Positions 16,852 through 26,273 of a stretch of 44,574 bases of DNA are shown here, in pieces. The notes beneath the pieces are model-generated. The model was not told the origin of the DNA. It did no database searches and saw only the letters and a list, made by a program, of their open reading frames with translations. The stretch covers positions 1 through 44,574 of the forward strand of contig NZ_JAQAGZ010000036.1 in the NCBI RefSeq assembly GCF_027533625.1, in the 5' to 3' direction. This stretch comes from Paenibacillus gyeongsangnamensis (GTDB lineage: Bacteria; Bacillota; Bacilli; Paenibacillales; NBRC-103111). The first letter of the stretch is position 1. The number at the start of each line of letters is the position of its first letter. Both the position numbers and the translations under genes were made by a program.

Positions 16852-17548
16852 TTTCCATAAATTCAGGGGCGGCCAGTGTAAACCAACTGTTGCCCCGGCA
16901 CCAATGCGCTGCGCTGAAGTTGTTTTGGTTATTGAAATCGTATCCATGGAAGAACAAGGAATTATCAGGATTAAAGATATGTTTGATATGAAGTGCAAAT
17001 TGATAGGCCGCTTCGTTCATCCATGCCGGATTATTATATTTTTTGCCCATTTTGGCGGTGAACAACACAACCATAAACAAAGTATCGATCCAAATTTCCT
17101 GATCGTGCAGGTTTAACTCGAACTTCGAAGTATTGCCGGAGGTTACATGCTGAATCCCGTTCTCCTTCGTCCGCGGGCACTCATTCTCAACCCATTGCAT
17201 CCATTCCAAAGCAAGCTTCTCCACGCCGTGCAGGTCCATCAGGGTATGTAACGGGGCCGTCGTATTAACATTTTTGAGGGGCAGCCCGCGCTCGATCTGT
17301 TCGCCCGCCCACTTCACGAAGAAGTCTTGATATCCGTCAAAGCCGTCTTGTTTCGTGAGTTTATTTAAGCCGTATAAGCCTATGCCTTGCGGCCAGTCCC
17401 ATTCGTCCATTCCAAAGTCGCGTGGAAAGTATCCCAAGGCTTTACCCTCGGCGGACAATTCCTTTAAATGGCTTTCGTTGTCAGGTCTTTTTAGATGTAA
17501 CAGCTGATTGATGACTTTCTTTAATTCGTGTTGGATGGTTTCCTGCAT
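16442..17548 (-). CDS. Glycoside hydrolase family 88/105 (unsaturated uronyl hydrolase, YteR/YesR-like)
   Basis: A 368-residue alpha6/alpha6-barrel enzyme. The family removes the unsaturated uronic acid left at the end of oligosaccharides by polysaccharide lyases, by a hydration mechanism. Visible motifs are WDWPQGIGLYGL (51-62), HDQEIWIDTLFM with the likely catalytic D155, and HWCRGNSW (215-222). There is no signal peptide, so it is cytoplasmic. AAAGGAGC lies 8 nt before the ATG. It is downstream of a binding-protein gene that has lost its 5' end, so it was probably part of a rhamnogalacturonan/pectin-type import operon now damaged. An AAGCGCTT palindrome at 17601-17608 sits about 55 nt upstream of the start. 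Confidence 0.9.
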   Translation of the reverse strand: MQETIQHELKKVINQLLHLKRPDNESHLKELSAEGKALGYFPRDFGMDEWDWPQGIGLYGLNKLTKQDGFDGYQDFFVKWAGEQIERGLPLKNVNTTAPLHTLMDLHGVEKLALEWMQWVENECPRTKENGIQHVTSGNTSKFELNLHDQEIWIDTLFMVVLFTAKMGKKYNNPAWMNEAAYQFALHIKHIFNPDNSLFFHGYDFNNQNNFSAAHWCRGNSWFTLAAPEFMEIMQDSITAESRDLIFGTYKAQVDKLVELQHENGLWHTLLDDKISYTEVSGSAAITAGILKGIRLGLLDSSYLAPCRKAVAAVLKNISEDGTVLNVSAGTPICEHKEDYKKIVFAPTAYGQALVIVLLAEALYHTEL

Positions 17549-17791
17549 AGCATTTGCTCCTTTTTGTTTATGTTTGGTTTATGGTGATCCCTGAAAGGTG
17601 AAGCGCTTAATTCAATAAAAAACAATAAAAAAAGCAGAACTTAATAGACATTGTACCTTCTTTCCTCCTTCTGAGCAACGAAAAAAGTAACCGGGAGGTC
17701 TGAGAAACAGTAACGGAACTTCGCTCAATCGTTTGGGACCGGAGAAGGCACAGATATTTTACTCGAGCGACTGCGCCCGGTTTGTTTCACC

Positions 17792-18899
17792 CTACCGTTT
17801 CATGTAACGTTCATAGGAAGCCTGCTGAATTTTCAGGACGCTGTCCAGCCCGATTTTCTCGATGTTTTTGACGTAGTCGTCGAATTTGTCGAGCGGCTCC
17901 GCCCCCATGATGAATTTGTTCACCATCTCGTCCTTGTAGGTCGTAATTTCCGCGAATTTCGAATTCAGCACATCACGCTCCGCTTGCTTGTAGGAGAGGG
18001 CTGCCGGAAATTTATCCTTGATGAACGGCGTAATCGAATCGCGGATTTTTTCTATCTTCGGCGTGACCATAGCGTTCTCGTAACGAATGTCCCATTGGTA
18101 AGCAAATTCGCGGTGGCCGAGCTCGTACATTTTAATCAGAGGCGATTTGTTCTGGTCCTTCATGATCAGGTCGGTGTATTTCGGCTGATTGTTCTCCATC
18201 GTGTACGTTTCGCCGAGCTTGCCGAAATTCATCGCCAGCTGTCCTTCCTCGCAGTAAAACCAGTCGTGCATTTTGGCCAGCTCCGCCTTGTATTTGGATT
18301 TCGAGCTGATAGCGAAGCCGTTTTTGATCAGCGTTTGTTGGCTTTTCGTATACGCGTTGCCGGACGGGCCCTTAAGCGGCGTAATGCCGATCATATTGAC
18401 CTTCGGGTCGGCCTTGGCCACCAGCTTCTCCAAATACTCGATGCGCGGGAACGAATCAAACGTGATGCCGGACAGCTGGTTCGTAAAGCGGGATTCCCAC
18501 ACCTTCTGGTCGTTCGTAATGTATTCCTTGTCGATCAAGCCTTCGCGGTACAACTTGGCGGCGAAGGCGAGCGCTTCCTTCAGCTTCGGATTCGTGTAGG
18601 TGTATTTGACTTGGCCGTTCTCCACGTAAAAATCTTCCTCGAACGACACGCCGAACGGCTCGATAAACGCCAGCAGCCCCCTCAGTTTATTGCGCGTCGT
18701 AAACGGGATTTCGTCGTTTTTCCCGTTGCCGTTCGGGTCCTTCTCTTTAAAAGCCTTAAGCACCTCGTATAGTTCGTCCGTCGTGGTCGGCGCCTTCATC
18801 CCGACTTTATCCAGCCAGTCCTGTCGGACGATTAGCAGATTGATCGTTTTGACCGCGGAAATTTGCGGGAAGAAGTAAATGTTGCCGAAGGTGCCGGCC
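17792..18899 (-). pseudogene. Sugar-binding lipoprotein (LplA/YtcQ type) lacking its N-terminus
   Basis: Minus-strand sequence from the junction reads GTFGNIYFFPQISAVKTINL, then LIVRQDWLDKVGMKAPTTT, and runs about 369 codons to the stop. This is the C-terminal two thirds of an LplA-type solute-binding protein, with the calcium-loop-like KDPNGNGKNDEIPFTT and the ending IGLDSVLKIQQASYERYMKR typical of the family. The signal peptide, lipobox and about 150 residues are absent. An internal ATG gives a 335-codon frame, but that product could not be exported. Homology stops at ~18899, where an SDR fragment starts on the other strand. The same kind of break occurs at 1351. Confidence 0.8.
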
Positions 18900-19217
18900 T
18901 ACAGCGCCGCTAAAGCGGCGATTAACAACTTTACCCAATGGCTAGCTGTACATATGGCGGACGTCGGTATTCGGGTCAACGCGATCGCCCCTGGATTTTT
19001 CTTAACGGAACAAAACCGCACATTGCTAACGAATGAAGACGGCTCGTTAACGGAACGCTCCCACAAAATCATCACCCATACACCGATGAGAAGGTTTGGC
19101 AAGCCTGACGACCTACTCGGCACATTGGTCTGGCTCGCTGACGATAAGATGTCGGGCTTCGTAACTGGCATCACGGTACCGGTAGATGGCGGCTTTATGT
19201 CATACTCCGGGGTGTGA
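18897..19217 (+). pseudogene. D-mannonate oxidoreductase-like SDR, C-terminal fragment
   Basis: About 106 codons begin at the active-site motif AYSAAKAAINNFTQWLA and end VTGITVPVDGGFMSYSGV. The middle (IAPGFFLTEQNRTLLTNEDG, HTPMRRFGKPDDLLGTLVWL) is characteristic of the UxuB/YjmF-type SDRs of hexuronate catabolism. The NAD-binding N-terminal ~160 residues are missing. The break is 5-8 residues from the site at which the other SDR fragment (1355) is cut. It fits the neighbouring uronyl hydrolase in theme, so this was probably a uronate-use locus before the rearrangement. Confidence 0.78.
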
Positions 19218-19299
19218 TGAATACAATCAACCGGAACTGTGCTGATTCTGTTTACAATCCTGATCCAGCGTACCTAGTGGTGGCGTTTTTTTATTTCGT

Positions 19300-19340
19300 G
19301 GCCGAATCGACAATAACAATGGCGCAAAACACAATGAAGA
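19300..19340 (+). promoter_or_regulatory. Shared 41-bp motif upstream of system 2 permeases
   Basis: The block runs from GGCCGAATCGACA to ATGGCGCAAAACACAATGAA and aligns without gaps to 29480-29520, upstream of the ASRT gene; about 29 of 41 positions match. It ends 82 nt before the permease start. Two non-homologous coding regions sharing it suggests a regulatory site, possibly an operator or upstream promoter element. Confidence 0.35.
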
Positions 19341-19422
19341 ATCGGGGCTCACCCGGTAAGATGGATTTAAAGAACAAATCTGATGTCGCTATCGCGAATT
19401 GACTCGGGGAGGGGCTGAGAAT

Positions 19423-20370
19423 ATGAACCTTAACATGGCGGATAAAGCGACGAGCACCCTGCACGCCATAGACGCGTCACGCTTGAAGAAGAGAAGGCTC
19501 TTGAAAAAGCATATGATCGCTTACGCCTTTCTTGTTCCGATCTTTCTTTCGATGGCGCTGTTCAAATATTATCCTTTGCTGACGGCGGTCACGAAATCGT
19601 TCTACCAATGGAACGGAGCGAATCTCAACAAATTCGTCGGCCTGGGTAACTATATTCAACTGCTGAAGGATCCTACGTTCTATGTTTCTCTCAAAAATGT
19701 AAGCGTCCTCACGATATCGTTTGTGGTCATACAGCTTACTCTTCCGCTCTTTGCCGCCATTTGCGTCTACCATTCCCGGAAGAGTCTGCAAAAGGTTTAC
19801 CGCGTGCTGTTCCTTGTTCCCCTGGTTGTTCCCCATATCATCATATTTTTGCTTTGGCGATGGATCTACATGGGGAACGGGGTGCTCAATACGCTGCTCC
19901 GGCAGTTCGGATTGGAAAGCTGGGTGCATGCATGGCTCGGGGAGAGCGGTACGGCGCTGGGTGCCATCATTTTCGTTAATTTCCCATGGATTGGGGGAAT
20001 TTATTTCCTGATCTATTTGGCCGGCCTTATTACGATCTCAAAGGAATTGTTTGAGGTCGGCAGCATGGAGGGGATGGGCGTGTGGCAGCGTTTCCGGCAT
20101 ATCGAACTGCCGCTGATCCGAAATCAGCTTCGCCTCGTCGTCATACTGGCCTTCATCCAGCAATACCAGAGCTTCGAGAATGTTTTGGTGCTCACCAATG
20201 GCGGGCCCGGTTTTTCCACGCTAACACCTGCACTGTATTTATATAAAAAAGGTTTCGAATACAACGAATTGGGCTACGCTTCGGCGATCGGTGCGGCGGT
20301 TTTCCTCGTTCTTTTATTGTTTACGCTTGCCATGAACCGGTTCGTCAAGCCGGCGGATACGCTGGATTAG
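19423..20370 (+). CDS. ABC sugar transporter permease (MalF-like), system 2
   Basis: A 315-residue CUT1 permease with a charged cytoplasmic N-terminus and a first helix in MIAYAFLVPIFLSMALFKYY. Several further helices follow, with the EAA loop FEVGSMEGMGVWQRFRHIELPL-like segment in the second half. ATG 19423 is chosen because GGGGAGGGG lies about 8 nt upstream; an in-frame TTG at 19399 has no RBS. It begins system 2 and is 12 nt from the next permease. The EAA loop has VGSMEG in place of the usual A-rich sequence, a mild deviation. Confidence 0.92.
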   Translation: MNLNMADKATSTLHAIDASRLKKRRLLKKHMIAYAFLVPIFLSMALFKYYPLLTAVTKSFYQWNGANLNKFVGLGNYIQLLKDPTFYVSLKNVSVLTISFVVIQLTLPLFAAICVYHSRKSLQKVYRVLFLVPLVVPHIIIFLLWRWIYMGNGVLNTLLRQFGLESWVHAWLGESGTALGAIIFVNFPWIGGIYFLIYLAGLITISKELFEVGSMEGMGVWQRFRHIELPLIRNQLRLVVILAFIQQYQSFENVLVLTNGGPGFSTLTPALYLYKKGFEYNELGYASAIGAAVFLVLLLFTLAMNRFVKPADTLD

Positions 20371-20382
20371 GAGGAGAATGCG

Positions 20383-21204
20383 ATGCGGAAGCTTACCATA
20401 GGACCACTTGCCAATCAGCTGATTCTCTTCGTTCTTCTCTTGCTGACCCTGATGCCCTTTTACATGCTGCTCATCACATCCTTGAAATATCAGGACCAGA
20501 TCATACACCAATTCTGGGTTCCGTCCTTCCCGTTTCATTTGGACAATTATGTCGAGGCATTCCGGCAGACGGCGCGTTCCATCGGAAACTCAATCCTCAT
20601 CTCGGCCGGCATCATTGGAAGCGTGCTGTTGAATTCCACGCTGGCTGGATACTCGTTTGCCCGCTTTGAATTTTTCGGCAAGAAGCTGCTTTACTACCTG
20701 ATTCTTTGCCTGATGATGGTTCCCGCCTTTCTGCTGCTGATCCCACAGTTTATGCTGTTCAAGCAACTGGGCCTTCTCAATACGTATTGGGCGCAAATTT
20801 TCGGTCCCATGGCCGGGGCTTCCGCACTGGGTACCATGCTGACGCGGACCTTCTTTGAAGGCATCTCGCGCAGCCTGCTGGAAGCAGCCGAGTTGGAGGG
20901 AGCCGGGGAGCTGCGCATCTTCTGGCAGTTTATCCTGCCGCTCTCAAGGCCCGTCATTTCTACGGTGGCCATTATCAATGCATTAAATGGCTGGAACAAT
21001 TATATATGGCCGCTTGTCGTAACATCTGGGGACAAGGTAAAGCCGGTCATTCTGGCGCTGAGTAATATCAAGGGCCCGATGGACCAGGTGCAGGGAATTC
21101 AATTTGCAGGCTACGTCATAGCAGCGCTTCCGCTGCTGCTGCTGTTCATTTTCGCCACCAAATCATTTATTAGCGGCATCACTTCCGGTGCCGTCAAAGG
21201 GTAG
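20383..21204 (+). CDS. ABC sugar transporter permease (MalG-like), system 2
   Basis: A 273-residue CUT1 permease, partner of the preceding one. It has an N-terminal helix (NQLILFVLLLLTLMPFYMLL), the MalG-type segment KYQDQIIHQFWVPSFPFHLD, the EAA loop LEAAELEGAGELRIFWQFIL, and the C-terminal FISGITSGAVKG. An AGGAGAA RBS lies in the 12-nt intergenic gap. It is followed by its binding protein about 46 nt downstream, giving the order permease, permease, binding protein. Confidence 0.92.
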   Translation: MRKLTIGPLANQLILFVLLLLTLMPFYMLLITSLKYQDQIIHQFWVPSFPFHLDNYVEAFRQTARSIGNSILISAGIIGSVLLNSTLAGYSFARFEFFGKKLLYYLILCLMMVPAFLLLIPQFMLFKQLGLLNTYWAQIFGPMAGASALGTMLTRTFFEGISRSLLEAAELEGAGELRIFWQFILPLSRPVISTVAIINALNGWNNYIWPLVVTSGDKVKPVILALSNIKGPMDQVQGIQFAGYVIAALPLLLLFIFATKSFISGITSGAVKG

Positions 21205-21250
21205 GCAACGATGCCTGCATAAAACTCCCATGGGAAGGAAGTTAGACCTA

Positions 21251-22696
21251 ATGAGTCCACTGAAAAGATTGCTCCCTCTATGTCTTACCGTTCCGCTGGC
21301 CTTTACCGGTTGCGGTGATGCCGCAACCACAAGCTCATCTGCGGGCTCTTCCAATCAAGGCGGCAAAACGGAATTGAACGTCATGATCATGGCGGAAGCC
21401 AGCGGCGATCAGACGGAGCAGCAGGTATGGGAAGAGACGGCCCGATCTTATATGGAAAAGCACCCGAATGTAGACATCAAGCTTCAGCTGCAAAATTTCG
21501 GAGGAGTCGAGCAGCATCGGGCATGGATTACCACTCAGCTTCTTGGGGGCACGGCGCCGGATGTGTTCACAACCCGATACATTTGGGACCAGGAGGACTT
21601 GAAGAAAGGGCTGCTAGTGGATCTGACGCCTTATTATTCGAAGAAGCAGCCCAATCTGGGAGACAAATCGTGGGAGGAGATTTTCCCTAAATCCATGCTG
21701 CAGAGATTGATGGGGGACAATAAAACGTTTGCCAGCGTTCCGACCAGTGTGGACTCGGTTCGCGTGCTCTATAATAAGGATCTGTTTGCCAAAGCAGGTA
21801 TTCAGAATATCCCTAAGACTTGGAACGAATTTCTTGAGGCGCAGGAGAAGCTGAAGGGCATCGGCGTAACCCCTTTCGGTTTTCCGAATACGAAGCCGGG
21901 CGATTACAGCTACAGCTGGTCCGTCCGCATCCTTACGGAGGAGCTGATCGCGGGGCAGTATGAAAAGATGGATGTAAACAAAAGCGGTTTTATCGAGATG
22001 AATGAGTATGTGCGGGCGGTCGACCAAGGCATCGTCGATATCACGAAGCCGCCTTACAGGGATGTATTCCCGATTATCAAGAACTGGAGTAAGTATTGGC
22101 CGAAGGGCTACAACGGCATCGATTTCGCTACCTCCTCGGATATGTTCCTCCGCGGCGAAGTGGCGATGGTGATGAGGACTTCCGGACAGAGCAAGCCGCT
22201 CTATGAATCGAAGGCTCGGAAGTTCGAGATGGCCGCTTTTCCGCTGCCGTATTTAACCAAAGACAATCATCCTGACGCTATTAGCAAGCTGATGGAAATC
22301 GGCGGCGTACCTGCAGGCAATCTGGCTATTCCGAAATCGATCAAGCCGGAGAAGCTGGATGCAGCGGTTGACTTTATGGCTTACGTGACCTCGGCGAAAA
22401 TCCAAGGGACGCATGCGGAGAAGCTGTACCGGACGCCGGCAACCTCTACGGCCGAGCTGCCCGAACAGCTCAAGGGCTTTATGTTCGTCGGAGATCCGAT
22501 GAAGCTTAATATTTACGGCGGCGAGGTAGACAAGAACGTAACGGAGAATAACCAAAAGCTCGGCCAGCTTTACCTGGAAGGCTCGATGCAGCTGGATAAC
22601 TATTTGAATGAGCTAAAGAAAATCATGCTCGCCGGCGTTCAGCAGAAGAAGGAGGAGAATAAATGGAACGCAGAGAATAATTATGGGCTAAAATAA
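21251..22696 (+). CDS. Extracellular sugar-binding lipoprotein, system 2
   Basis: A 481-residue family 1 solute-binding protein. The ATG at 21251 gives a short signal peptide, MSPLKRLLPLCLTVPLAFTG, then C21 as the lipidated cysteine. GGAAGGAAG precedes it by about 10 nt; longer in-frame starts would place extra charged residues before the signal. A Ser/Ala linker follows, then TELNVMIMAEASGDQTEQQV and the lobe segment TTQLLGGTAPDVFTTRYIWD. It would deliver substrate to the two permeases just upstream. The kinase of system 2 starts 36 nt after its stop. Confidence 0.92.
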   Translation: MSPLKRLLPLCLTVPLAFTGCGDAATTSSSAGSSNQGGKTELNVMIMAEASGDQTEQQVWEETARSYMEKHPNVDIKLQLQNFGGVEQHRAWITTQLLGGTAPDVFTTRYIWDQEDLKKGLLVDLTPYYSKKQPNLGDKSWEEIFPKSMLQRLMGDNKTFASVPTSVDSVRVLYNKDLFAKAGIQNIPKTWNEFLEAQEKLKGIGVTPFGFPNTKPGDYSYSWSVRILTEELIAGQYEKMDVNKSGFIEMNEYVRAVDQGIVDITKPPYRDVFPIIKNWSKYWPKGYNGIDFATSSDMFLRGEVAMVMRTSGQSKPLYESKARKFEMAAFPLPYLTKDNHPDAISKLMEIGGVPAGNLAIPKSIKPEKLDAAVDFMAYVTSAKIQGTHAEKLYRTPATSTAELPEQLKGFMFVGDPMKLNIYGGEVDKNVTENNQKLGQLYLEGSMQLDNYLNELKKIMLAGVQQKKEENKWNAENNYGLK

Positions 22697-22732
22697 CAAG
22701 CTGCCCGGCTGGACAAGGACGGTGCCAGGCCG

Positions 22733-24541
22733 ATGCTAAAAACGAAAATGTTTCTATCGTTCTCCATCGTATCCTTATTCATAGTGGGGATCACCTGCTC
22801 GATTTTCTTCGTCAAATACACAAGCGACATCAAGAACCAGACCTTCTCCTTGTCCTCCGTCATCTCGAGGCAGTTTTCCCAAATGGTCGATTTATATATG
22901 CAAAACATCGAAGAGCTTAGCCTGGCCGTATCGATCTCGCCGGCGGTTCAGAACAGTCTGCTGGATTACCGGAGGGCATCCGAATCCATTGAGAAGGAAA
23001 TTATCGGATATAAGCTGAACCCTTTCCTGTTTGATTTTTCTTATCCCAAGCCCTACGTGCAAAGCATCTCCATATATACCCTGGACGGATATATGTACTA
23101 TTACACCAAGCTGGTTGAACATAAGCCGGCGGTTCCTTATTCCTTCGATGAGCTGCAGCAATTTAACCTGCTTCTCGAAAACAAAAAGTTCATATTGCAG
23201 CCCATGATCGGCGGAGAAGGCATAGGCGAAGCGCCGAAGCGCATTGTGTCGTTTCTTCGCAGGATACATCGCATTCCCACGCAGCAAACGATCGGCTATG
23301 TAAACATCCACATTAACGTAAATGCCTTCAAAGCGCTGGTGCTGTCCCAAGTGCAAGCCGGAGAATTCGCCGGCAGCATGCGTGTTCTGCTCGTAGATGA
23401 GCAAGGAGAGATTGTGTACGAGAACGGAAGCAGCGCGGCGAATAATACATCCAGGCAAAGGTTCGACTTGGGACTGCTTCAGCAGGGAAAATTGGAGGGG
23501 GAGCTGCAGTGGAACGGCAAATCCCAATTGTATACCTGTGAGACTTCAAGCTACACGGGCTGGAAAACGATTGTTCTGATTCCCAAGGATATCGTATTGA
23601 GCAAGCAAAAGCGCATTCAGGATATTGTCATTGTCGTCGGCATCGTGACGATGCTGCTCGTCGCCTTGGTATCCTATATCCTGTCTCATCAGATCACGCT
23701 GCCTCTCCGGAACATGATGCGGAAGATGTCCAGCGTGGAACTGGGGGATTTCAATCAGCGGATGGATTACACAGGGAGGAATGAGGTCGGAAAGCTTAGC
23801 AGAATGTATAACCACATGCTGGACAGCATCTCAAAACTGATCCATGAGGTGTATGAATCCAAGCTCGCCGAGAAAAACGCGCAGCTCGCCGCGCTTCATG
23901 CACAGATCAATCCGCACTTTTTGTACAATACCTTAAATATTATGAAGTCGATCAGCAGGCTCAAGGGTATAGAAGAAGTGGCCGAAATTTCGGAATCGTT
24001 AGCCGGCTTGTTCCAATACAGCATGAAAAATCTTCACAAGTCCGTTTCGCTGCAAGAGGAATTGGATCATATCAACAACTATTTCAAAATCCAAAAGCAC
24101 CGGTTCGGGGATCGGCTGGAGCTGTCGCTATCCGTGCCGGACGAATTGCGGCAGGCTTCGATCTTGAAGCTGACGATCCAGCCGCTGGTCGAGAATGCCG
24201 TGAACCACGGGGTACAGCGAATGAGATCGGGAGGCTTCATCCACGTAGGAGCAAGGGATCACGACGGACTGCTGACGATTACGGTTATGGACAATGGTCC
24301 TGGCATCGAGGACACTAAGCTGGAGCAATTGCAGCACGCGCTTCATACCGCGAATGCGCTTCACGGGCTTCGCGATGCTGCTGACGGCATAGGGCTTCTG
24401 AATATTCATCAGCGGATTCAATTATATTACGGGAAGGAATACGGTGTAACGATTAGCAGTCCGCCCGGCAAAGGAACGATGGTCAGTGTAACGACGCCCT
24501 TACGACTTGTCGATCAAGAGGAGGCTGACGGAATGCGATGA
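22733..24541 (+). CDS. YesM-type sensor histidine kinase, system 2
   Basis: A 602-residue membrane sensor. The first helix is SFSIVSLFIVGITCSIFFV (~9-27), followed by an extracellular sensing domain to about 295, the second helix IVIVVGIVTMLLVALVSYIL (~297-316) and HAMP. The His_kinase domain has H395 in QINPHFLYNTLNIMKS, and the HATPase domain has LVENAVNHGVQRM, VMDNGPGIED and GIGLLNIHQRIQLYYG. The RBS before the ATG is weak, and a second ATG lies 15 nt downstream. It overlaps the regulator by 4 nt (ATGA). It should sense the sugar handled by system 2 and phosphorylate the next gene product. Confidence 0.9.
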   Translation: MLKTKMFLSFSIVSLFIVGITCSIFFVKYTSDIKNQTFSLSSVISRQFSQMVDLYMQNIEELSLAVSISPAVQNSLLDYRRASESIEKEIIGYKLNPFLFDFSYPKPYVQSISIYTLDGYMYYYTKLVEHKPAVPYSFDELQQFNLLLENKKFILQPMIGGEGIGEAPKRIVSFLRRIHRIPTQQTIGYVNIHINVNAFKALVLSQVQAGEFAGSMRVLLVDEQGEIVYENGSSAANNTSRQRFDLGLLQQGKLEGELQWNGKSQLYTCETSSYTGWKTIVLIPKDIVLSKQKRIQDIVIVVGIVTMLLVALVSYILSHQITLPLRNMMRKMSSVELGDFNQRMDYTGRNEVGKLSRMYNHMLDSISKLIHEVYESKLAEKNAQLAALHAQINPHFLYNTLNIMKSISRLKGIEEVAEISESLAGLFQYSMKNLHKSVSLQEELDHINNYFKIQKHRFGDRLELSLSVPDELRQASILKLTIQPLVENAVNHGVQRMRSGGFIHVGARDHDGLLTITVMDNGPGIEDTKLEQLQHALHTANALHGLRDAADGIGLLNIHQRIQLYYGKEYGVTISSPPGKGTMVSVTTPLRLVDQEEADGMR

Positions 24542-26043
24542 ACATATTTCTGGTAGAAGACGAATATTGGGCACTCGCAGAGCTGAAGGAGCTGTTTAGG
24601 GTCTACGAACCGGAACACCGCGTGTTCGCCTTTGATAACGGGGAGGATGCCCTGCTGGCGGCGGATACCGTCCGTCCCGATTTGGTGCTTACGGATATCA
24701 ATATGCCCGGAATGGATGGGCTGGAGCTGGTACAGAAGCTGAATGAGCGGGATGCCTCGATTATGAAAATGATCATCAGCGTCCACGATCATTTCGAATA
24801 CGCCCGGCAAGGAATGAAGTTCGGCGTGGCGGACTTTTTGGTCAAGCCTGTGAAGAAGGACATTATGCTCAAAACCGTGGATCAGGCACTGCAGCAGATC
24901 AAGCGTCAAATGACGCAGACGGAAGAGCGGCTGCACGCTTCTTTGGTACAAGCGCTTTTGACGCCGGAGTTCCCTACAGGCCCGAAGCTGGAGCGTTTTT
25001 ACAAAGATCCGTTTTGTATGCTTCTGCTCCAATTGGAGGGAGCAGCCTATATCGGCTGGAAGGATACGGGGCTGCGCCTCGCGGATTTAAAGAAGCTGCC
25101 GAGTAATCCCTCGCAAGGTGAAATATTGGGAGTGGAACTGGATGGCAGGCAGCGAGTTCTCCTCTTCGAATGCGATCCGGACGAGGGCCACGACATGATG
25201 GAAGTGATTGTCGAACAATTATTCGAACGGATCCGGAGCGATATATATCATATTCATATCGGAATGACGAAGAAATCGGCCCGGCAATCTCTATACGAGG
25301 CGTTCGGCCTTCTGAAGCAGCATTTGGAAGACCGGATGCTGTTCGGCATGCCGACATTAGCGCTTCAACAGGGTAACCGCGATGTGGAGCTCGGCGATGC
25401 TTGGGACCGGGTGAGACTGCTCGAGACGCATTACAGAAAAGGGGAGCTGGTGAAAGGCGAAGCGGCCCTGCACAATATGCTAAAGGAATTAAGGAATAAA
25501 AAAATCACCAGACGGCAGCTCCGCCTGTTTGTAAGCGACATGCTCTTCTCGTTGAAATACAAACTGCTCAGCTCCCGAAGCGGGAGCGTAATTCTGCATG
25601 ATCTCCACGAGGATCCCCGTTTGCTGCAGCACGTATCCGGCTACGGCGAGCTGCTTCACTATCTTCATGAGAAGATCGTTCGTCTTTATGGGGAGGAAGA
25701 ACCCGCAGACCGCAACCCGAAGGGACTGATTCCGGTGCTGTTAAGGCTAATTCACTCCCGGTATCAGGAAACGATCTCCTTACAGCGGTTTGCCGCTGAG
25801 CATCATGTCAGTCTCGGGTACCTGTCCCGAATGTTTAAGGCTCAAACCGGACTTACGTTCTCCGAGTATTTAGCCGAATACCGGATCCGTAAGGCCAAAG
25901 AGCTGCTTAGCGGAGGAGTGGAGCGGCTGCAGGAGGTGAGCCGCATGGTCGGCTACGAAGACCCGAAGCACTTCAGCGCGATATTCAAGAAACTGGTTGG
26001 CGAGACGCCGATGACGTACGCTAAGAGGGCGATGAATAAGTAA
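24538..26043 (+). CDS. YesN-type response regulator (REC + AraC HTH), system 2
   Basis: A 501-residue regulator with receiver pocket EDE (7-9), phospho-acceptor D53 in PDLVLTDINMPGMDG, and K in DFLVKPVKKD. After a variable middle region the C-terminus is an AraC double HTH (QRFAAEHHVSLGYLSRMFKA, QTGLTFSEYL, KHFSAIFKKLVGETPMTYAK). It is coupled to the kinase through the ATGA overlap. Its target is presumably the permease operon at 19423, perhaps also the binding protein that follows 230 nt later. Confidence 0.92.
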   Translation: MNIFLVEDEYWALAELKELFRVYEPEHRVFAFDNGEDALLAADTVRPDLVLTDINMPGMDGLELVQKLNERDASIMKMIISVHDHFEYARQGMKFGVADFLVKPVKKDIMLKTVDQALQQIKRQMTQTEERLHASLVQALLTPEFPTGPKLERFYKDPFCMLLLQLEGAAYIGWKDTGLRLADLKKLPSNPSQGEILGVELDGRQRVLLFECDPDEGHDMMEVIVEQLFERIRSDIYHIHIGMTKKSARQSLYEAFGLLKQHLEDRMLFGMPTLALQQGNRDVELGDAWDRVRLLETHYRKGELVKGEAALHNMLKELRNKKITRRQLRLFVSDMLFSLKYKLLSSRSGSVILHDLHEDPRLLQHVSGYGELLHYLHEKIVRLYGEEEPADRNPKGLIPVLLRLIHSRYQETISLQRFAAEHHVSLGYLSRMFKAQTGLTFSEYLAEYRIRKAKELLSGGVERLQEVSRMVGYEDPKHFSAIFKKLVGETPMTYAKRAMNK

Positions 26044-26273
26044 ATGTTGTTCCGAACCATCCAAACAGGAAAATTTACCCCCCTAAATCGGTTCAATTCC
26101 TATGTATTCCCATGTTCCTCGTTCAATTACAATATACATAAGATCCGGTGCCGGAGTATAACTCGATAGTAAAGGTGCATACACCGGAGAGTTTCCTGGG
26201 AACCCGGGCCTTGGGAACTCATTTGGTAACGAGAGTCGTCGTGAACAGGTGTATCCAAAAGGGAGGAAATGGA

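Noticed and set aside
17601..17608. AAGCGCTT palindrome upstream of the GH88/105 gene as a cre site
   Set aside because: The core is one base short of the cre spacing, so it does not fit WTGNAANCGNWNNCW; kept only as a possible operator.
17607..17651. 14-codon minus-strand frame after GAAGGAGG, between the binding-protein fragment and the GH88/105 gene
   Set aside because: The RBS is good but the spacing is long (12 nt) and the peptide is unremarkable; more likely leftover sequence than a leader peptide.
17984..18772. Long open frame on the plus strand opposite the binding-protein fragment
   Set aside because: It is antisense to a clear solute-binding protein, is rich in Arg/Val/Leu as expected of a shadow frame, and has no RBS.
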